A DNA stretch of 64,000 nt from Psettodes erumei (Eukaryota; Chordata; Actinopteri; Pleuronectiformes; Psettodidae), in contig JAFBJZ010000673.1 of NCBI GenBank assembly GCA_016785225.1, positions 496,001-560,000 on the forward strand, given 5' to 3'. Positions 13,301-23,734 of the stretch are shown here, piece by piece. A program made the translations under genes and the position numbers. The first letter of the stretch is position 1. Each line of letters starts with the position of its first letter. The notes under the pieces are model-generated. The model searched no databases. It worked only from the letters and a program-made list of their open reading frames with translations, and was not told the origin of the DNA.

Positions 13301-14186
13301 CTCCTGTGTTTTTGGAGTGGCAGCTGTGGAGGATGGGAAAGCACTAATGTTTGCGCATTAAATGCCTCACTGTCAACACGTCATTGAATCGTGTTGGGTG
13401 AATGCGAGGTGTTTACAGTTCTTTTCAGCGTACTGATTCCAAGTATTTTTAGCAACACATAAATGTTGCAGTGTCCTCGTATGGACCCGGATATTTTTTT
13501 GAAACTAAATGAGTTTCTTGAAATGCTTTTTTTTGTATTGATTTATTTTATCATAATATGATGTGAGCTAAATAATTACAAATACAATATGGCCATTAGG
13601 ACCTGGGGAAAGAAAGGGTTGGGAGTTGCTTCCCTTTTTAGCCAGTTAACAAAACACTGAATCTTTTAAAGTCTGAGTCACACCCAGTCAGGGCCGTAGG
13701 AGGAATGTAACCGCTGTCTCAATCACTCTCTTTTATTAGCCCGAGCCAGACCAGTGGTCTGCCTGCCCTCATTCCCAGTGTTATCTCAGGGATTAAGGGC
13801 TTGCTGTCTTTGACTACCCCTCTATTCGCCTGGTCACATAGATATAAACAAACACTCTGAAGACCTCCACAAAACATGGGCATGCAAGCACACACTCGCC
13901 CACACATGTGTTTAGAGGGAAGGAGTTACCCAGTGGAGTTAGAGGGGAATGACTGATTTTAGATAGGGATTTGGGGGATGTAATTTAGATTTTTTTCTTT
14001 TTCTTCTCTGCTCTAAAATCTCAGAATAGCTACTCTGAGTTAAAGCGCAGACAAAAGAAGAAAAAGTCACATCCTCTTTAAAGCTGATGTTTTTTGTTAG
14101 TCTGTTTTTCCTCCTTCTTTTTCGCCATTTGGGGTCTGAACTATTGAAGCACAATGCATTCACAAAAGACAGCAAGAAAGCTGCAG
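10361..14186. other. Non-coding DNA, no gene seen
   Basis: No gene recognised. A 122-codon frame (10423-10791) sits next to the SINE-like fragment and has no known motif. About 12230-12360 keeps several CpG dinucleotides in an otherwise CpG-poor setting and might be regulatory. A C-run with A-run occurs at about 10950-10965. An RFX-type X-box at 11242-11255 is listed separately. Confidence 0.45.
11242..11255. promoter_or_regulatory. RFX-type X-box (palindromic)
   Basis: The site reads GTTGCCATAGCAAC. It fits the RFX consensus of two half-sites (GTNRCC and RGYAAC) with a 2-bp spacer exactly. RFX factors control cilia genes and others. There is no nearby promoter in the window, so a distal enhancer or a chance match are both possible. 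Confidence 0.35.
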
Positions 14187-14272
14187 ACATAATCACATAA
14201 TTATGACTTACTATGTGCCTATTACAAAAAAAGATCTCATAATTGTGATCCTGTAATTATGAGAAAAGATTA
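14187..14272 (+). repeat. Left terminal inverted repeat of foldback element
   Basis: About 85 bp built of ATAATTATGAGA-like units. Its reverse complement aligns along its length with 14765-14848. The best block is ATGAGATCTTTTTTTGTAAT (reverse of this arm) against ATGAGATCTTTTCTTGTAAT in the right arm. Confidence 0.6.
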
Positions 14273-14764
14273 AGGTAGTCATCATTCATAGTGGTTTAAA
14301 AAGACAAAGCCATTATGGTGCTGCCTGATTTCATTATCCGTCCTATATTTGTAATGAGATATGTGCTTAAATACCAATATTTCTATTTTCAGCCAAAGTA
14401 TTTTGGAAGATGTAACCTTAAATGATAAAAGTTTTCTCTTGTTTGAAAAGATGTAAACTTTTGCAAGCAACATGAGGCATAATTTTTGCCGTGAAGACTG
14501 TGAGTCACAGTATGGGCTGCAAAGTCAGCCCCATTTATTTTTAGCCTATATTTGCTTATGTTTTGGAAAATTAGGTATGCTGAATTAGCTGTGAACAGCA
14601 TGTTTTTGCTACATACCACTGGATGTGCAAGAAGCTCTCACTAAAACACTTTTATACCTGAAGAAACCTTAAAAATGTTATTAATACCTATTCTCAGGCA
14701 AAATTTTAAGCTTTCTAATTCCTGCCCCACAACTCTACACTCACTTGCACATTATCTAGTTATT

Positions 14765-14848
14765 ATGAGATTGTTTTCTCATAATTATGAGATACAGATC
14801 TCATGAGATCTTTTCTTGTAATTATGAGGTAATGATGTCATTATGAGA
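14765..14848 (-). repeat. Right terminal inverted repeat of foldback element
   Basis: It contains TTTTCTCATAATTATGAGAT, then GATCTCATGAGATC (itself a short palindrome) and TTGTAATTATGAGG. It matches the reverse complement of 14187-14272 with a few mismatches and small gaps. Confidence 0.6.
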
Positions 14849-17769
14849 GTCTCCAAACTGTTTCTTTTTTGAATTCAGGGTGTTTATGTAGCAGAATGAC
14901 TCATCCACAAGCTGACCAACACATAGCTCAATCATAAACATTCATAAAAACAAAACCATGAGCTAAAAGAGGCTAAAACATCCATACATGTTGTAGGTTC
15001 CCCTTATGTTACACATATTGATTTGACTTAAAAAATAATTGTTTGGCGCAACTAAACCAAAAACAAACTAAGGCCACATTCCTGTGTGCCAAATATCAAA
15101 GTGATGCCATGAACTTCAATGTTTCGTATCAGTTAAGAATAAAATAACCCCCCTCTGCATGATCGTAATGCCGTACAAAGATTCTTATCACTGTCTTCTT
15201 TCCTTGCAATCGTGTTGTCACCTCTTCGATGTATTCATGACTCGTTATGTGTGCTAACAATGTCCTCAGTATGAACTGAAAAAGGTAACACAGTTTGGTT
15301 AATGCATGCATGGACACATGCTTTTAACACCGTCACACTGCCATGCTCTGACGCTCCTGGACTTCTTTGTCTTAGTGCCAATTAAGGCACACAGAAGCAG
15401 CAAGCAATATTCAACAGCTTCTTCAGTCTCGACTGGTGGAGTATTAGACTATCACTTTTGCCAGGAACCAGACTATTTTATAATCATATTGTTTGTTTTT
15501 CTCATTAAAGCTTTGTCACTCAAGTTGAGGGTGTGCAGACCAAAAACATGGAGCTGTACACGTCACCATATCACCCTTTCTGTCTGAATTAGCCAAATCA
15601 TAAAAACTAATCATGACAAGAGTATATAATCAGTGATTTGTAATATGACAAAGTTTAAATACAGCTTTTGAAAATGAAAGTGAAAATTCTGTTTGCATGT
15701 TTTTAAGATCCAAGCTGAAACAGTTCTGTTTGACATTTACAGACAGCTGACAGCTCTCTAAAGATCATAGGCACCGATGAAATTACCACTTGTTTGACTG
15801 CAGATGCTGAAGGCAGTAATTGACTGGTTCAATTATTGCAATAGCAGCATAGCGATTAAAGCCTTGTTTGAGGGAAGTCTGACAAAACAAAACAAAAAAT
15901 CCCAAACTGGAGCAATAACAAGTCTGTCCCTCCACAACCCATCCAGCCGGCACATCTGTGCACGACCAAGTGACAGCTTGACAAAGCTTATGCTCCAGAG
16001 TTTTGGTCAGATGCTCGAGCCATAAAAAATGACCTTGCAATGGTTTCTTTCTCTGTTACCAAGGTCTGATGTCAAGTCTACTTGCATTAGTCCATCCAGC
16101 ATTGAATTTATTTTTAGCTGAAATTTAAAGATGCCAAACACAGCAGCAGCCATAACCTTGAGGTTACCATGAATGTGAGAGGATTAAATTATTCTTAGCC
16201 CGAGGTACGAGCGGGAAAGTGGGCGTGATTGATTGATTAATGTGAACCTTTATGTGAGCAAAATTACAGTAATCATTACCAGTAACTAACCCATCCAAGT
16301 GAAGAGGATAGCCAGTGCGGTAAAACATTGAACCATTTCATCATTTCTCCTTTTCTTGTACTAATAGCCATGAGGGAAATACCTGGAATCTTAAATGCAG
16401 TTCTGTGTGGTGTTTTAGTCCAGATAGTCAATTTGGCCCCTCTCACAGGTCTCACTCTTCTTTCCTGCTCGACATAAATATGCACATACCCTCATGCACA
16501 TACACACCAAAAGACGACAAATTAGCTGTCAGTTTTACTAGCCATGTGACCTCAAAAGCAAAGAGAAGGGAGATAATGATCTTAGGCTAAGGACAAGTAT
16601 ACAGACACACATACACACATCTACACACTGAAAGTCCACTGTCCAAGGACTTCAGGCTCCAGATTGATGGATCAAGGGGGACTGGCATGAAGATAGCGAA
16701 GGGTAAATGTGATTATCACATGACAAGCTTTAGCCATCTTAAACTGAGATGATAAACTGTGCATGCATAAAATTAAAGTTGCTATGATTAAAATTGCGAC
16801 ACAGAACTGCACATCCTATATGCACATGCTCTCCCATAAATGAAACAAATGTTTTGTTGGTTAATTTATCATTCATCCAAGTGAATTACACAGAGCAGTC
16901 ATCTACAAAAAGCTGAGTGACATATTACGTATTTATAAACCAGACACATAATGGAATTGCCTCGCTTGCTTTCACCTTGTAACCCTGCAAAAAGTATAGT
17001 CTGGTGGAGCTGGGAAAACAAAGTCAATAGACACATTTGAAACACACAATCATACCAGTCATATATGTGAATACTCTGTATTTTGGTTTACGCATTCTAG
17101 TCTGATAAATTTGGTGTAAATTAAAAAAATAAATATGGAACTGAATTTAAATGACAACATTTTATTTTATTTGACTTTTTATTTTTCTGATTTTTACTAT
17201 GCATATACAGTAAATTGTTACACAATTATTAGTAGCACAGAATGTAAATTTGAATATTTATGGGCTTAACATGTTGACCTTTCCAGTACATCAGTCTTAA
17301 TGAAGTATAAATTAAAAGTCCCTTTAAGGTGTGGGAGAGCTTGCCAGTCTGCAAAATATGGTGGAAATACTGGAGGAAAAACACAAGCCTTCATTTTACT
17401 GGGAAATGAAAATTGCCAAAATCCCTAAACGAATCACTTAACATTGATACTACCCAAACACACCTCTCGTTGGAAAAAAAAAGCTTTGGCAGACATTTTG
17501 TCTGTTAAAAACTATAAAGTCATTGCATGAATTTCAAGGCAGATTTAATGCACCTCCCTCAAGCCCTATCATCTTACTGTCTCAAAAGAGATTGCCCCCT
17601 TTTATTATAAAATAATCCATAATAACAAGTCCCAAAGTGCACTCAGCCCTCGTGAGACCTCTGACATCAAAAATTAACTATTTGTGAGTTAACTATAACA
17701 ATATATATATATATTTTTTAAAAGTCCCAGAAACCAGTGATTCACAGACTTTAAGTAGTTAGCAAGCAA
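14849..17769. other. Non-coding DNA, no gene seen
   Basis: AT-rich spacer upstream of the myosin light chain gene. An (AT)n run lies at about 17700-17714. No repeat family or coding frame was recognised. The frames at 15306-15587 and 15783-16040 have no domain features. Confidence 0.5.
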
Positions 17770-17770
17770 A

Positions 17771-18060
17771 GCTATTTTGGTCCCTCTCCCCCATGAGCTG
17801 ATGCACAGGCTGTGCTCTGATCCCTTTGTCCATCAGAGAGACAGAACATTTTCAGCCTAATGCAACTGGACCCTCGCTAATGACAGCAAATAACCCTGTC
17901 GGCTAGATGACAGCAGCTGAGAACAATAGTTAACGTTGACATCACTTGCTATGGGGATCTATTTCGGTTTTCTTCCTTTTATAGTGTGCTCTTGGAAATT
18001 GCTATCCAGCTCCCTAGGTGAAGCACATATAAAGGCTTTCGAAGAGGAGGTGGCCCCGTG
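17771..18060 (+). promoter_or_regulatory. Promoter region of the myosin light chain gene
   Basis: A TATAAA box is at 18028-18033, which predicts transcription starting near 18058-18065. A CArG-like box, CCTTTTATAG (one mismatch to the SRF consensus), lies at 17975-17984. E-boxes are at 17914-17919 (CAGCTG) and 17944-17949 (CACTTG). A MEF2-like CTATTTTGG is at 17772-17780, and two TGACAG (MEIS-type) sites sit near 17881 and 17909. SRF, MEF2 and E-box factors are the usual regulators of sarcomere genes, so the set fits muscle expression. The sites are seen; their use is inferred. Confidence 0.55.
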
Positions 18061-18144
18061 TGCTTGGGAATAACTCCCAATCCCTTTCAGACTTCTTGCT
18101 TGTTTCTCAGCAAGTACCAGCTCACCTCTGTATCCCTTAACAAC
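18058..18144 (+). other. 5' UTR with in-frame upstream ATG and splice-acceptor-like site
   Basis: The reading frame stays open upstream to an ATG at 18058, giving a possible 29-residue N-terminal extension. The extension has no similarity to known light-chain N-termini, and its ATG would sit at or before the predicted cap site, so it is probably untranslated. A pyrimidine-rich tract ending in TTTCTCAG at 18103-18110 looks like a splice acceptor, so the leader could also be joined to a non-coding upstream exon. Confidence 0.4.
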
Positions 18145-18753
18145 ATGCCACCGAAGAAGATTGAACCGAAGAAATCTGAGCCAAAGAAGCCAGAGCCTAA
18201 GAAAGACGCCGCCCCTGCGGCTAAGCCGGCTCCACCTCCAGAGCCACAGCCTGAGACTCCCAAGGAGCCTGACTTTGACCCCAAAAGCATCACTCTTGAG
18301 TACTCCAATGACCAAATTGAGGAGTTCAAGGAAGCCTTCACCTTGTTTGACCGCACACCCACTGGAGAAATGAAGATCACCTATGGCCAGTGCGGGGATG
18401 TGATGCGCGCTCTGGGCCAGAACCCCACCAATGCAGATGTGCTGAAAGTGCTCGGGAAACCACGGCCAGAGGACATGAGTACCAAAATGGTGGACTTTGA
18501 GACCTTTTTGCCAATGCTCCAGCATATCTCCCGTTCAAAAGATCAAGGCAATTTTGAGGATTTTGTGGAGGGGCTCAGAGTTTTTGACAAAGAGGGCAAC
18601 GGCACCATCATGGGAGCTGAGCTGCGTCATGTGCTGGCGACACTGGGAGAGAGGATGACAGAAGACGAGGTGGACAGACTGATGGCTGGACAGGAGGATG
18701 CCAACGGGTGCATCAACTATGCCTCCTTTGTTAAGCACATTCTCTCTGGGTGA
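18145..18753 (+). CDS. myl4: Myosin essential (alkali) light chain, MYL4/MYL3-like, intronless
   Basis: The frame encodes 202 residues. Residues 1-48 are the Lys/Pro/Ala-rich N-terminal arm typical of long (A1-type) alkali light chains, starting MPPKKIEPKK, which contacts actin. A first EF-hand unit spans about 56-91 with the signature DRTPTGEMKITYGQCGDV. The linker has LGQNPTNADVLKVLGKP. A second unit spans about 133-168 with VFDKEGNGTIMGAELRHVL, and a third about 169-202 with GQEDANGCINYASFVKHI, ending in SG as in MYL4 (MYL3 ends SS). The protein binds the first IQ motif of the myosin heavy-chain neck in the sarcomere. The length is normal for the family. The start at 18145 is chosen because it begins the conserved arm and has A at -3. 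Vertebrate MYL3/MYL4 genes have several introns but none interrupts this frame, so it looks like an intact retrocopy under selection. Whether it is the MYL4 or MYL3 lineage is a by-eye call. Confidence 0.95.
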   Translation: MPPKKIEPKKSEPKKPEPKKDAAPAAKPAPPPEPQPETPKEPDFDPKSITLEYSNDQIEEFKEAFTLFDRTPTGEMKITYGQCGDVMRALGQNPTNADVLKVLGKPRPEDMSTKMVDFETFLPMLQHISRSKDQGNFEDFVEGLRVFDKEGNGTIMGAELRHVLATLGERMTEDEVDRLMAGQEDANGCINYASFVKHILSG

Positions 18754-19035
18754 ACAGGACATGTAACCATAAAGACTTTAAACTCTATCTCTGTTTTCTC
18801 CACTTTTATGGATCCATGCTAAACATTTGTCCATTTAGAGGTGAGCATGTCAATTAGTCTGTGACATTATTTTTACACTGTCAAACGCAGAAGTCAGTGT
18901 TCTATGAAGAAATTGTTGACAACAAGACTTGTGATTAGTTCTTTTTAACAAACACACTGAAATATGATGAAATGCCCATGAGACAATATGGACGCCCAAG
19001 ATAAACCCCTTAATAAAAGAAATATGAATACAAAT
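18754..19035 (+). other. 3' UTR of the myosin light chain gene
   Basis: Runs from the TGA to about 20 bp beyond the AATAAA. No genomic poly-A tract follows, so if this is a retrocopy its tail has been lost or the signal was gained locally. Confidence 0.5.
19012..19017 (+). terminator. Polyadenylation signal AATAAA
   Basis: A canonical AATAAA about 260 bp after the stop codon of the light-chain gene. Cleavage would be expected near 19030-19035. Confidence 0.6.
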
Positions 19036-20599
19036 TGCCTCACAGATGTCATTTCCACATACTCTTACACTTTAAATTCAAAAAGAAAATGATGACTCGT
19101 GCGAGATGCCTGATAAAAGTGTTCATTTTAATTTAAATCTGTTCAACTTTCCACAGCAACTGTGTTATTGTGATTGGGACAATGTTGTTGGGACAGAAAA
19201 AAAAACTTTTGGATTGGATTTGGTTCCATCTGAAAATAGAACTTATTTGATTCCATTCTACTTTACACACAGAGCATTTGAGTGAGCGAGTCTGCCATTG
19301 TGCTTGAGGGGCAGCTGCTGTGGATCAAGATACTGTATACTCCCACATTCTGGACACACACACACAATTCCCTTTGACATATACAAGACAGGTGCTCCGA
19401 GGACAGCCTCCCTCATCTCTCCTGCAGTAACTGACAGAATAGCATTGGCTCTCTAAAGCAAAACTTCTACTGGATACAAGCATTATCGTAGTCTGGGAAG
19501 TGTACAAGTAATATGTTTGATTCTTCTGATTTGTGTGGTGTACATCCTCCACTACAGGAGTGTACTCAACTCCTATGTTTGTCACTTTAGATTCTCAATG
19601 CATTTAATCATGTCACACTCCTTCCAACAGCGTTGGAAAGGAGTACTCTAAGGGGCAAAAGACCACTGGTGAGATTGCTACATGTTCAGCTTCCTTCAAA
19701 AGCCAGTTGTGCTCTTTGGCTTGCCATCATTTCACACTGAGTAGGTAGAATGACTTGTGTGAGTTCATGTAATGGAAACGGCTTGCCCTGATTTCTATAA
19801 GGGTTTTGTGAGAGCTATTGGAACTCAACCTCCTGGGCTAGTGAACTGAAAGTGGTTGAAAACTGGAAAAAAGCTGCAGAGTTGGGTTTTCATTCACATT
19901 GGAGTCACATCATGAGGAATCACTTATTCGGTGTCAAAATTAAACACAGAGCTGTGAAAACCCTCGCAAGGCTGATTGAGTAGTCTGGAATTGGGAGTTT
20001 AAAAGCAATTGCGGTATAGCATATCTTTTCTTGAATTTCACTGTACACAATAAAAGACACAACAGAAGTCACGTATAATGCTGTATAATGTAGTTTGTGG
20101 GAATGTACATGTGATCATTCCCATTTAAATTGTTGCAACTTCCCTTTTGAAATCACATTTCAAAAGAAATTTTGACAACCTAAGATTTCTTAATACTTTT
20201 CAATACAATTGTCAATACATAAATGACCACAATAGGTATGAAACTTGCTTTTCTTTGAAATTACCTCTAGATTTTTTTCATAGGCCTTTCACTCTTTAAT
20301 GGAACACAGACATCATTAATGTTATCAGGAACAGCTGGGTCTGTTCACTGTGACAAGTCTGCTCGTAGGCCTATAATGGATAGATGCAGTCAAATATATA
20401 AACTTGCCTAACTAAGGCCTCACCTAGTAAAGCAGACTTGTTGCAAGCTCCTGGTTTCAGCTGCATTTTTAGACGTGACCAAGGAACCCTACTGACACAT
20501 CTGGGGTGAAATGGAAAGGCTTTGTTTCATCTCCTTATATCAGGATTCTCAGGGGACTCAAAACTGTAAAGAACCATTTATCACAGGCATTGCCTCTTC
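19036..20599. other. Non-coding DNA, no gene seen
   Basis: AT-rich spacer between the light-chain gene and the LINE fossil. It contains a short imperfect hairpin (CCTTCCAAC AGC GTTGGAAAGG at about 19620-19641). No coding or repeat family recognised. Confidence 0.5.
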
Positions 20600-21290
20600 C
20601 AAATGCCTACGAATGAGAGGAAGGAGAACTGGTGAAGCAAAGAGTGATAACTACCCAATCCTCTGCAGTATTCTGCTTGGTAATGTCCAGTCCCTGGGCA
20701 ATAAACTGTGTGAATTAAGAGCAACATCTCATTCCAGCAGGAGATGGACAATTTTTAACATCATCTGCCTGACTGAGACCTGGTTGACGGACGAGATTCC
20801 ACACTGTGCCATCCAGCCCTGGGGCTTCTTAATGGTTCATGCGGGCAGATAAGAAGTGCTTCTTGAGAAAAGTAGGCGGTGGTGTGTGTTTAATGCCTGG
20901 TGTGACCCTAGATGCACGTATTCCCTTAGGTCGTTCTCCTCCCCGACCTGGAATATCTGATGGTTTTGTGTCGGCCATCCAGGCTGATGAGAGAATTCAC
21001 AGCTGTCACAACCGAGTATGTTCAGCCTCAAGCTGACATGGATCTGGCAGTCACAGAGCTGCAGGAGGCAGTAAATAACCATAAGAAAACACACCCAGGG
21101 GCTGCCCCCATTGTGGCTGGCTTTTTAAACCAGCCAGCTTCAAGAAAGGGCAACCGAAATTCCACCAGCACATAAACATGAGTAAATGGGTGTCAGCATA
21201 CTAGACCACTGCTGCTTCCCCTTGCCCTTTGGTAGGATTTGCAGATTTTATCCTGCACCTTCCTGCTTACAGGCAGAAATTGACACCACC
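20600..21290 (+). pseudogene. LINE (CR1/L2/Rex1-like) endonuclease fossil
   Basis: Several frames combine into a decayed apurinic-type endonuclease from a fish non-LTR retrotransposon. The first frame has LLGNVQSLGNKLCELRA (about 20670-20720) and ICLTETWLTDEIPHCAIQ (about 20760-20815), including the catalytic Glu of ETW. After a shift comes GGGVCLM (about 20878). Another frame has QADMDLAVTELQEAVNNHKK and then PIVAGFLNQ (about 21030-21135), where an intact copy would have a catalytic GDFN. Near 21195 ILDHCCFPLPFG follows, and LHLPAYRQK near 21255-21280; the catalytic SDH is lost. At least three frameshifts mean it is dead. The enzyme would nick target DNA before reverse transcription. No reverse transcriptase follows. 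Confidence 0.82.
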
Positions 21291-21794
21291 CACTTTGAAG
21301 ACTATTTACGGCTGGTCAGACCAGTTCCATTGTTCAGAATAGTTTTGAAAACTTACATGAAGCACCTTTAAGCCCTGCCCTCGTCTTGCCCATTGCCAAA
21401 TCGTTCTGTCATCCAGTGTGGTATTAATGCTACACCCACCTGCAGCTTTTGCTTAGTTAGGGGTCATTGTGTGGACCCCAACCCCTTTTTTGGTGGGGAT
21501 GGGTTTGCCTTTTTTGCACAAACATAGTTTCTCCTGTGTTCCAGGTGTATGACTCGCCATGCCAGGCAGCCACCTGTCCAGTCACCTATCACCCACAACC
21601 TTTGCCTTCACACCCATCAGCTCCAGTCCTCTTCATCAACAACATCTCCTTTGAATTTGGTAAGTCTCTTGAGCACACTCTGAATGTGAACTATGTTGCC
21701 ACAAACAACATAACCGGGAAAACAGTTACAGTAGAACTTGAAACATTATACGCAGTCATTACACCTCAAATAAAAGTCCACATTTCCACAGCAA
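21291..21794. other. Short non-coding stretch between repeats
   Basis: Between the LINE fossil and the next repeat fragment. It holds one exon-like segment (listed separately) and otherwise nothing recognisable. Confidence 0.4.
21545..21659 (+). other. Exon-like segment with both splice sites
   Basis: A pyrimidine-rich acceptor (TTCTCCTGTGTTCCAG) ends at 21544 and a strong donor (TTTG/GTAAGT) starts at 21660. The 115 bp between are open in the frame V-Y-D-S-P-C-Q, rich in Pro and Ser. I do not recognise the protein. Because repeats lie on both sides, a piece of a retroelement leader or LTR with chance splice sites is at least as likely as a real exon. Confidence 0.25.
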
Positions 21795-21892
21795 TGATGG
21801 TTCAGCAGTTAGCACTGTGGCCTCACAGCAAGGAAGTTCTTGGTTCAAACCATGGCTCAGGCAAAGCCTGTCTCTGCTGAGTTTGCTTGTTT
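21795..21892 (+). repeat. Head of a fish SINE-like interspersed repeat
   Basis: It reads GGTTCAGCAGTTAGCACTGT, then GGCCTCACAGCAAGGAAGTT and TTGGTTCAAACCATGGCTCA, then a decayed GAGTTTGC. This is the tRNA-like head (with B-box-like GGTTCAAAC) of the same repeat whose middle is at 10264-10360. Confidence 0.7.
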
Positions 21893-23734
21893 AGGTTGAT
21901 TGGCATTCTGTATTTATGATAGTGGGTGTGTTTCTGGAGACATTTTGCCTTTTTAAAACTACCTGCACTATCTGGGGTACAGAGGACCTTAACTCAATAA
22001 AGAGATCAATTAAGTAAAGATGTTAAATAGGAAGTTAAATAATCCAGAGTTGTCCGCCTCAGTTGGGTAAAGTTTGCTGAGGAGGGCAGGAAGCTACAAA
22101 TTGCAAACAAAACTTAAAACTCACTGACACAAATGATATTAAAATAGAACTTTATATACTTATTTCTGAGATTTTAAAAAATAACTAAAAAATCATGCAT
22201 AAATTGCTTAGTCAGGCCATCTCTAACCAAAATAAAAGCATTTCCTTTATTTATGGGCACCTTGCCACATCTTGCTCAAGTATGTTTTTTTTTTCTTTTA
22301 ATGCATTAGCTATTCACTTATTACTTATCACCCTATTCCTGTGTAAAGGGGAGTCACTAAGATACTCTCAATAACACAGTGAACAGGATAATGGCCCAAA
22401 ACTAAACTTGACTATGAAGCACTTTTACAGTTAATTATCAATTAAAGTTAATTGTGTAAATCAGACACATTGTATTTGGAAGCTATTTTTGGCTCACTGT
22501 AGAGAAGTAGGAAGATGCAGCTAAATAGGCAGAAGTGGCACTTACTCTATGCAGCTGTCAAGTACATGCAAAGGAGGTTCTAAGTGCACTGGGCACCCAG
22601 CTCCATACCCGGTTGAGAGCCAGCCAGTAATTTAGACCCATCGTGATTAATCAGCAGCTGTTAGCTTTAAAGTCCTTTGTCAAATATGTGGGGCTCTTGG
22701 CTGAGAGGATCCAGCAGCTACATAAGTTTTAATTTTAGTTGGGCAGAGCATATTCTGCACAAAAGGTGGACACATCAAGTTAGGTGATGCCCCGACCGTA
22801 ATTTTCATAGCTGTGGTTTCTGCCATTGTATTTTTAAAGCTCATTATATTAAAATGTCAGCTATGCAAACTGTTGTCTGCATGGCTGTAGCAGCCCAGGT
22901 GGCAGCATAAAACACCACAGTACCTACACATGCTCAAGAAATATCAAGTGGCAGTATTTTGTCTCATTTAAAATGGCAGTTTGTGAGATCCTCATATTTT
23001 GCCAAGGGCAGCATGCAGGGTTTGGTGCCAAGCATTTATTACTGTCGCGAGCTCACGCTGCATCTTATTTTTGGCAGTCAAACTGTGTAATGAGTACTGC
23101 GTTGTCTCTTACCTTGAATTTTAATTTTCTGTACTGGTTCTGGCATAATTGTTTTTCTTCTGCCAGAGATGCATCACATTCTGTTGTTGTATGATAACGC
23201 CAAATATAAACCTTGAACATCCATTAATTATAACAAATAGTGAAATAGTTTCTCTTTCATTTTTCTCTGGGGATAGACACACTTTCCATAATGATTTCTA
23301 ATGATCGGTTTAACACTGTTTAGAACAGCAGTTACAAATTGCCATGAGAGTAATGACAGAGATAAATGGCAACCTTGATTATAAAATAACCAGGAGTCGG
23401 AGAAGGTGTGCCAAGGTCAAGACAAGCCAGCATCATTTGTTGGCAGCCTATCATTTTTCACAGGGTGCAACAAATTCACCACTCTCTATTAAGAATAGAT
23501 GAACTCATTTTCATTTACTAAGCAATCTGACTGAAGTTTGAATTATAAGAGCACAGCAAATTCATGGTGGCTAAGGCCTGATTCCCTTTGAATAAAAATT
23601 CTTTGAATATGATGAAAAGGTGCCACAACATATAATTTGCCCTATCAGCACGTCTATATTGTTCCATACATGATGACAGTGCCAACAACTCTGCTCACTC
23701 TTTATACAAACCACAATGCAATTGCATTACTGTG
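21893..23734. other. Non-coding DNA, no gene seen
   Basis: AT-rich, no coding features. About 22590-22740 (GTGATTAATCAGCAGCTG and neighbours) has homeodomain- and E-box-like sites of the sort found in conserved enhancers, but conservation cannot be judged from one sequence. Confidence 0.45.

Larger units (their letters stand above)
14187..14848. mobile_element. Foldback / MITE-like element with long inverted ends
   Basis: Two arms of about 85 bp in opposite orientation bound about 490 bp of AT-rich DNA. The interior carries no transposase; its frames (14282-14473 and 14389-14619 on the minus strand) show no motif. Repeats of (T)AATTATGAGA units at inverted ends are familiar from fish foldback or MITE elements. 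No target duplication is obvious. The alternative is two independent insertions of the same short repeat in opposite orientation. Confidence 0.5.

Noticed and set aside
17959..18525. 188-codon open frame antisense to the myosin light chain gene
   Set aside because: Shadow of the strongly coding plus-strand frame; open because of codon bias in the light-chain gene.
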